NCBI RefSeq assembly: GCF_029946145.1
Contig: NZ_JAQSDY010000027.1
Location: 372,001-436,000, forward strand
Reading direction: 5' to 3'
From: Brevundimonas sp.
Lineage (GTDB): Bacteria > Pseudomonadota > Alphaproteobacteria > Caulobacterales > Caulobacteraceae
Length of the DNA: 64,000 nt
Shown: positions 59,205-64,000 of the stretch, in pieces
Position numbering within the stretch: the stretch's first letter is position 1
How the letters are laid out: each line of letters starts with the position of its first letter
The notes under the pieces: generated by a model
Database searches by the model: none
Seen by the model: only the letters and a program-made list of their open reading frames with translations
What the model was told of the DNA's origin: nothing
Translations under genes and position numbers: made by a program

Positions 59205-59995
59205 CAGTGATCTCGTCCCTTGTATCTGGCCAGTTCGGCCGCCAGGCTGTTCAGAGTCGTGTCGAGGCCAAGGCTCGCGTTGGCCCGCGTGTCGGGTTCC
59301 AGCGCCTCTATCTGGATCGTCAGCCTCAGCAGGGAGCCGCCGGCTCCGATGGAAATCTCGACCGCCTGCAAGACGTGACTGAGGGCCCGACCGGCTTCTC
59401 TCACCGTTTCAGGCCCCACAGTCCGCTGGTCCGACCCGATCTCCAGATATCTGTTCTCCACGGCGTGACGCAGGTGGTCCGGCGCCCCGACAATCTCCGG
59501 ACCAACGCCGCCGGTGCGTAATCCATCTCCATCATGGACAGGCCCGGGCCCGGACACAGCATCATCCGCCCCGTTGACGCGCAGCTGGTAGCCGAGCCGA
59601 GGCACGGTCTCGATGATCACCGACCGTGAACCATCCCGGGCGAACACCTGCCTCAGCTTCCCGATCGTCCGATTCAAGGCGTCGTCGCTGACGAAGCGTC
59701 CATTCCAGCATTGGGCGATCAGGGCTTGGCGGCTGATCGTGCGATTTCGCGATCGCGCAAGCACGACAAGGACCTGGAACACCCGCGGCTCCAGCCGCGC
59801 GACATGTTGGTCCGTCTCGATCTCGCGCACCGCCGGACGGGCGTGAAATGCGCCGAGGCGAAAGGCCGGTTCGTTGAACAGATCCACCGGCCCGACCGGG
59901 AATTTGAAGATGCTCATCGATCTTGCTTGCCCTGTCGAAGAATTATCCGGGAAATCCTCCTCCATTGAGCTGTTGGGCCGGGCCCGCGCTTTCAT
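59204..59995 (-). CDS. Winged-helix regulator fused to a partial SRPBCC domain
   Basis: 263 aa from ATG 59995, which overlaps the upstream stop as ATGA. Residues ~35-145 are an OmpR/CadC-type winged helix (LEPRVFQVLVVLARSRNRTI; DDALNRTIGKLRQVFARDGS; IETVPRLGYQLRV). Residues ~165-263 repeat the C-terminal half of the upstream SRPBCC protein (DHLRHAVENRYLEIGSDQ; VREAGRALSHVLQAVEISIG; LLRLTIQIEALEPDT). The first half of the SRPBCC fold is missing. A start at 59917 is possible but has no better ribosome site. It looks like a duplication joined to a DNA-binding domain; function may be ligand-responsive regulation, which is inference. Confidence 0.82.
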   Translation of the reverse strand: MKARARPNSSMEEDFPDNSSTGQARSMSIFKFPVGPVDLFNEPAFRLGAFHARPAVREIETDQHVARLEPRVFQVLVVLARSRNRTISRQALIAQCWNGRFVSDDALNRTIGKLRQVFARDGSRSVIIETVPRLGYQLRVNGADDAVSGPGPVHDGDGLRTGGVGPEIVGAPDHLRHAVENRYLEIGSDQRTVGPETVREAGRALSHVLQAVEISIGAGGSLLRLTIQIEALEPDTRANASLGLDTTLNSLAAELARYKGRDH

Positions 59996-60489
59996 TTTTC
60001 GGCTAGAGTTTCGAGGGTCATCTCATTCCGCGGCGGCGGACTTTCGGGCCCGGCCAGTTCCACCACCAGATTGTCGAGGGTCGCGGCGTGGCCCTCACGG
60101 GCGCCGTCCAGCATGCCCGGCTCGACCGCGACCATCTGTATGGTCAGTTTCAACATGGAGCCGCCGGGCCCGTCCGAGATTTCCACCGCGTTCAATGCGT
60201 GACTCAGGACCCGGCCGCCCTCCCTGACCGTTTCCGACACCACGATGCGTTTATCCGGCTCGATTTCCAGGTAGCGGTTCTCGACATGATAGCGCAGGTC
60301 GTCGGGAGAGCCGCAGCGGCACAGGTCGATGCCGCCCATGCGAAAATCGTGCACGTCGTAGACAAGCCTGGCGCCGGGCGGGACCGCCCAGCGTTCGCGC
60401 GCCCGGGGATCGGCGAAGGCGGCGAACAATCTCCCGGGCGAGGCGTTGTACTCGCGCTCGAAGGTCAGGGTCTGGTGGCGAAGTGTCAT
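59992..60489 (-). CDS. SRPBCC/AHSA1 family protein (first copy)
   Basis: 165 aa. LTFEREYNASPGRLFAAFAD, VYDVHDFRMGGIDLCRCGSP and VSETVREGGRVLSHALNAVE are the family blocks; the C-terminal helix LDNLVVELAGPESP closes the cavity. The CRCG pair is unusual. Its start overlaps the ArsR stop by four bases, and its end overlaps the fusion gene. Source of the duplicated half-domain in the next gene. Confidence 0.9.
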   Translation of the reverse strand: MTLRHQTLTFEREYNASPGRLFAAFADPRARERWAVPPGARLVYDVHDFRMGGIDLCRCGSPDDLRYHVENRYLEIEPDKRIVVSETVREGGRVLSHALNAVEISDGPGGSMLKLTIQMVAVEPGMLDGAREGHAATLDNLVVELAGPESPPPRNEMTLETLAEK

Positions 60490-60824
60490 TGTGGCTCGTC
60501 CCCGGTCTCGTCCAGAAAGGCTCCCAGTCGGTCGAGACTGCGTTCGACCGACTGGCGGCGCGCGTTGATCCAGCGCTCGGCGGCGCTGAGAGTCTGGGCT
60601 TCGACGCGGCAGGTTCGGACCCGGCCCGTCTTCTCGGAGGCCACGAGGCCCGACGCCTCCAGGGTCTTCAGATGCTGCACCACCGCCGACATCGACATCG
60701 GGAAGGGCGCGGCCAGTTCGCTGACCGACGCGGGACCGCGCGACAGCCGCTCGACCATGGCCCGGCGGGTCGGGTCGGACAGCGCCTGGAAGGCCATGTC
60801 GAGTGAGGATTGATGCTGAAGCAT
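60486..60824 (-). CDS. ArsR-family repressor (operon leader)
   Basis: 112 aa. Winged helix: FQALSDPTRRAMVERLSRGP, ASVSELAAPFPMSMSAVVQH, LKTLEASGLVASEKTGRVRT. No metal-binding Cys pattern in the recognition helix (ELCVCDL absent), so it belongs to the non-metal branch that commonly leads AHSA1/SRPBCC operons. It likely autorepresses the operon; a palindrome overlaps its translation start region. Confidence 0.93.
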   Translation of the reverse strand: MLQHQSSLDMAFQALSDPTRRAMVERLSRGPASVSELAAPFPMSMSAVVQHLKTLEASGLVASEKTGRVRTCRVEAQTLSAAERWINARRQSVERSLDRLGAFLDETGDEPQ

Positions 60825-60840
60825 TCACTTAAGTATCAAT
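60823..60840. promoter_or_regulatory. Palindrome at the ArsR gene start, operator candidate
   Basis: ATTCACTTAAGTATCAAT is 14 of 18 positions self-complementary around ACTTAAGT, and lies between the ribosome site and ATG on the minus strand. Position fits autoregulation by the ArsR protein. Confidence 0.45.
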
Positions 60841-60936
60841 CCTGGACGATGGACGCAAGCCCGTCGGAAAACGGGGCTAACGGGGCGTTAATCGACGCGG
60901 CTCAGGCTGAACCACAGACCTTTTCCGGAGGGCTTG

Positions 60937-61314
60937 ATGTCCACCATCCAGACCGGCAGCTATCGCCGCCAGCGCGATCATTTCGAACCCCAGGACGCGG
61001 ATCCCGCGGAACAGCGGCGCGTGCGCGGCCTGCTGGAGCAGATCGACTACTCGGCCTTCGTCGCCAATCGCGAGATCATCGGCCAGATGCTGCCGCGAAT
61101 CGACGCGCCCGCTTTTCAGCGGCTGGCCATACTGACGGCCACGGCGCGCGGAAAATGGGTGGCAGAAAGTCTGCGCCAGTCGGAATCGGGCGCGCCCTCG
61201 ACCCCCGACCAGATCGCCCGGCTGACGTCGGCCCGCACGGCCTATGAGGAACTGGCGGAGGCCTATGAAGGTCTGAGGCGGATGGTCGAGCGCGGATACG
61301 TCGCCATACGATAG
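60937..61314 (+). CDS. Conserved hypothetical protein
   Basis: 125 aa. GGAGGG precedes ATG 60937 closely. Entirely helical and charged: YRRQRDHFEPQDADPAEQRR, LLEQIDYSAFVANREIIGQM, TSARTAYEELAEAYEGLRRM. No membrane segment. Not recognised; resembles small helical proteins conserved in Caulobacterales. Divergent from the ArsR operon, 112 bases away. Confidence 0.72.
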   Translation: MSTIQTGSYRRQRDHFEPQDADPAEQRRVRGLLEQIDYSAFVANREIIGQMLPRIDAPAFQRLAILTATARGKWVAESLRQSESGAPSTPDQIARLTSARTAYEELAEAYEGLRRMVERGYVAIR

Positions 61315-61388
61315 GGCCAAGGCCCTATCGCTCGCTGACAACCTGAAGGCATGGGCCTGCGTCAGACCCGGACGCTGGTCCGATCAAT

Positions 61389-62345
61389 CTAGCCGATCGG
61401 CTGGGGCCGGGTCGTGATCGGAGCCTCGGGATCCACCGGCGGCCGCTCCGCCTCGGTGGGGGGAGGCCCGGCGGGCTGGGCCGGGGCGATCTCGATCAGA
61501 GGGACCGGGGCGATGGCCGACGGCGGCGTTGCGGCGGGCGTGGAAGCCGGCGGCGTTGCGCGCACCGGGATCGTGGCTGCGGGACGCTGCGGCGCTGGCG
61601 CCGTTCGGGCGGACGAACCCTCGGCGGCCGGCGCTGGTGTCGACGCCGCCGCGGGAACCGGGGCGGCCGGGACCGGCTCCACCACGGGCGCCATGACAGG
61701 GGCCGTCAGGACCGCTTCCACCGGCGGCGCAAGGGCCGCGGGCTCCACGAGGGCTGGCGCCGGCGCGGTGGCCGGCGGGCGGGTCATCAGCCAGCCACCC
61801 AGGGCGATGACCGCGACTGCGGCGGCGGCGATACCGCCGTACAGGGCAGCCCGGCCGGGGGCCTTCCCGCGGGCGCTGGCCGCCTGCAGGGTCGAGCCGG
61901 CCGCCGCCGGTTCAACGGCGACCGCCCGCGGCGCGGGCGCGACGGCCAGCGGCGGTTCGGGGCGGGCCCGCGTCGGCGATGGCTCGACCGGCGGCAGCGG
62001 GCGGACCGTCAGATCGGGGGCGGAAGAGGCGGCGACGGGCGCTTCCTCGACAGGAGTCGAGGCGACGGGGAGCTGGGCGACCGGGGTGGGCCGCGGCGAC
62101 GGCGGCGCGACCGGTTCGGGTGCGGACCGGGGGGCCGCGCGGGGGATCATCGAGCCACTGAAGATGCCCGGGGCGGGGCGGGGCGCGGGCGTGGACTCGC
62201 GCGGCGGTTCGGGCAGCGGCGGCAGGCGATCGCCACGGGGCAGCGGGCCGGCGCGGAACACGGTCGCCGGCGGCCGACCCCAGACGACGGGACGGCGGAA
62301 CGGCTCGGGCGTTCCATTCAGGGGCTTGTCGGACTCGGTGGACAT
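61389..62345 (-). CDS. Pro/Ala-rich single-pass membrane protein
   Basis: 318 aa, very rich in Pro, Ala and Val. One membrane segment near residue 175 (AALYGGIAAAAVAVIALGGW) divides a cytoplasmic Pro-rich part from an outer Pro/Ala part. Low-complexity sequence allows no domain call; TonB-like or envelope-spanning linkers look similar. GGGAG six bases before ATG 62345. Downstream on the same strand from the ABC exporter, 114 bases after its stop. Confidence 0.65.
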   Translation of the reverse strand: MSTESDKPLNGTPEPFRRPVVWGRPPATVFRAGPLPRGDRLPPLPEPPRESTPAPRPAPGIFSGSMIPRAAPRSAPEPVAPPSPRPTPVAQLPVASTPVEEAPVAASSAPDLTVRPLPPVEPSPTRARPEPPLAVAPAPRAVAVEPAAAGSTLQAASARGKAPGRAALYGGIAAAAVAVIALGGWLMTRPPATAPAPALVEPAALAPPVEAVLTAPVMAPVVEPVPAAPVPAAASTPAPAAEGSSARTAPAPQRPAATIPVRATPPASTPAATPPSAIAPVPLIEIAPAQPAGPPPTEAERPPVDPEAPITTRPQPIG

Positions 62346-62459
62346 TCGGACTCCCGCGCGCCGGGAGGGGGCGCGCTGCATCAATGCAGAGGCCCCGTTC
62401 GAGGCATGGTAAGGGTGTTCGCCGATCTGGCCCGTTTCGTGACGGGCATGATCTGACCC

Positions 62460-63247
62460 CTAGTTCTTCAGCCGATAACCGGTCCTGAACATCCATCCCA
62501 CGATGGCCAGGCAGACGAACAGGAAGCCCAGCGTCGCCGCCAGACTGGCCCCGATGCCGACGTCGCCGGAACCGTAGAAGGTCCAGCGGAATCCCGAGAT
62601 CAGATAGACTACGGGGTTGAACAGGGTGATCGTCCGCCACATCGGCGGCAGCATGTCGATCGAATAGAAGGACCCGCCCAGGAAGGTCAGGGGCGTGACC
62701 ACCAGCATCGGGATCATCTGCAGCTGCTCGAAGCCGTTGGCCCAGATGCCGATGATGAATCCGAACAGGCTGAAGGTCGTCGAGATCAGGATCAGGAAGG
62801 CCAGCATCTCGAGCGGATGCAGGATCTGCAGCGGCACGAAGAAGGCCGCCGTGGCGAGGATGATCAGCCCCAGCACCGCCGACTTGGTCGCCGCCGCCCC
62901 GACATAGGCGATGACGATCTCGAGCGGCGACACGGGCGCGGACAGCAGTTCGTAGATGGTGCCGGTGAATTTGGGGAAGTAGATGCCGAACGAGGCGTTG
63001 AAGATCGACTGGGTGAACAGGCTCAGCATGATCAGGCCCGGCACGATGAAGGCGCCGTAAGGCACGCCGTCGATCTCGGTCATGCGGCTGCCGATGGCCG
63101 AGCCGAAGACCACGAAATACAGGGCCGTAGTGATCACAGGGGTGACCAGGGACTGCCAGACGGTGCGCAGGGCCCGCGCCATCTCGAAACGGTAGATGGC
63201 CCAGACGCCGTAGCCGTTGAAGGCCAAAGCCCTGGAAGATTGGCTGT

Positions 63248-63251
<4 letters not shown>
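62460..63251 (-). CDS. ABC-2 type transporter permease
   Basis: 263 aa with six membrane helices. Typical ABC-2 marks: [58 protein letters not shown] and [17 protein letters not shown] near the end. The ATG at 63251 overlaps the ATPase stop (ATGA), so both form one exporter; family members move polysaccharides, drugs or lipids. Confidence 0.94.

Positions 63252-64000
<749 letters not shown>

Overview
The window is a high-GC (about two-thirds G+C by eye) alphaproteobacterial chromosome segment. Gene content and style point to the Caulobacterales, most likely a Brevundimonas-like organism: katG/oxyR, a GTA-type terminase, ubiE-ubiB, a CIRCE-controlled groESL, many TonB-era style secreted amidohydrolases, and abundant short inverted repeats at gene ends. 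The taxonomic call is inference from family resemblance, not a database result. No rRNA, tRNA, insertion sequence or CRISPR array was seen.

Layout. 1-20 kb: end of a serine protease, an M16 protease, katG-oxyR (peroxide defence), a VOC protein, an EcsC protein, mdh, an LprI-like protein, an AraC regulator, a YbjN protein, zapE, asd, rarD, a three-gene run (M28 peptidase, small protein, beta-lactamase-like hydrolase) and a flavoprotein. 20-23.3 kb: a GreA-like protein, a tiny Lys/Ala-rich protein, and an orphan GTA/phage-type terminase pair with no portal or capsid genes beside it. 23.3-27.4 kb: a visibly less GC-rich accessory island. It carries a 40-aa protein, a DUF1883 protein with no standard start codon, a DUF3892 protein, an unrecognised protein with a C-terminal membrane segment and, converging on it, a two-gene unit of a zinc-ribbon/deoxyribosyltransferase-like protein followed by a HigA-type antitoxin. 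That unit starts just below the groESL terminator.

27.4-46 kb: groESL with CIRCE, an exported Tyr/Arg-rich protein, pgi, typA, an OPT transporter, a cytochrome c', an SDR-phhB pair, a Crp/Fnr regulator, ubiE-ubiB, arfB-yaiI, and a coupled pair of exported amidohydrolases, one of which lacks the usual HxH metal motif. 46-56 kb: a DUF167 protein, etfBA, an ATP:cob(I)alamin adenosyltransferase, a twin-TM protein, ahcY with a 28-bp palindromic operator, an aspartic protease, another amidohydrolase, bioB, a Tat-like exported protein and an ABC ATPase. 56-61 kb: a small membrane protein, a zf-CHCC protein and a seven-gene ArsR-led operon of SRPBCC, RibD-like and GST genes with overlapping ends, including a winged-helix/SRPBCC fusion. 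61-64 kb: a conserved small protein, a Pro/Ala-rich membrane protein and an ABC-2 exporter that runs off the window.

Two repeat families run through the segment. One is 100-170 bp inverted repeats at gene ends. The other is a short hairpin repeat beginning CTCAAGYAGC, found just upstream of three start codons and also, in frame, inside the terminase gene.
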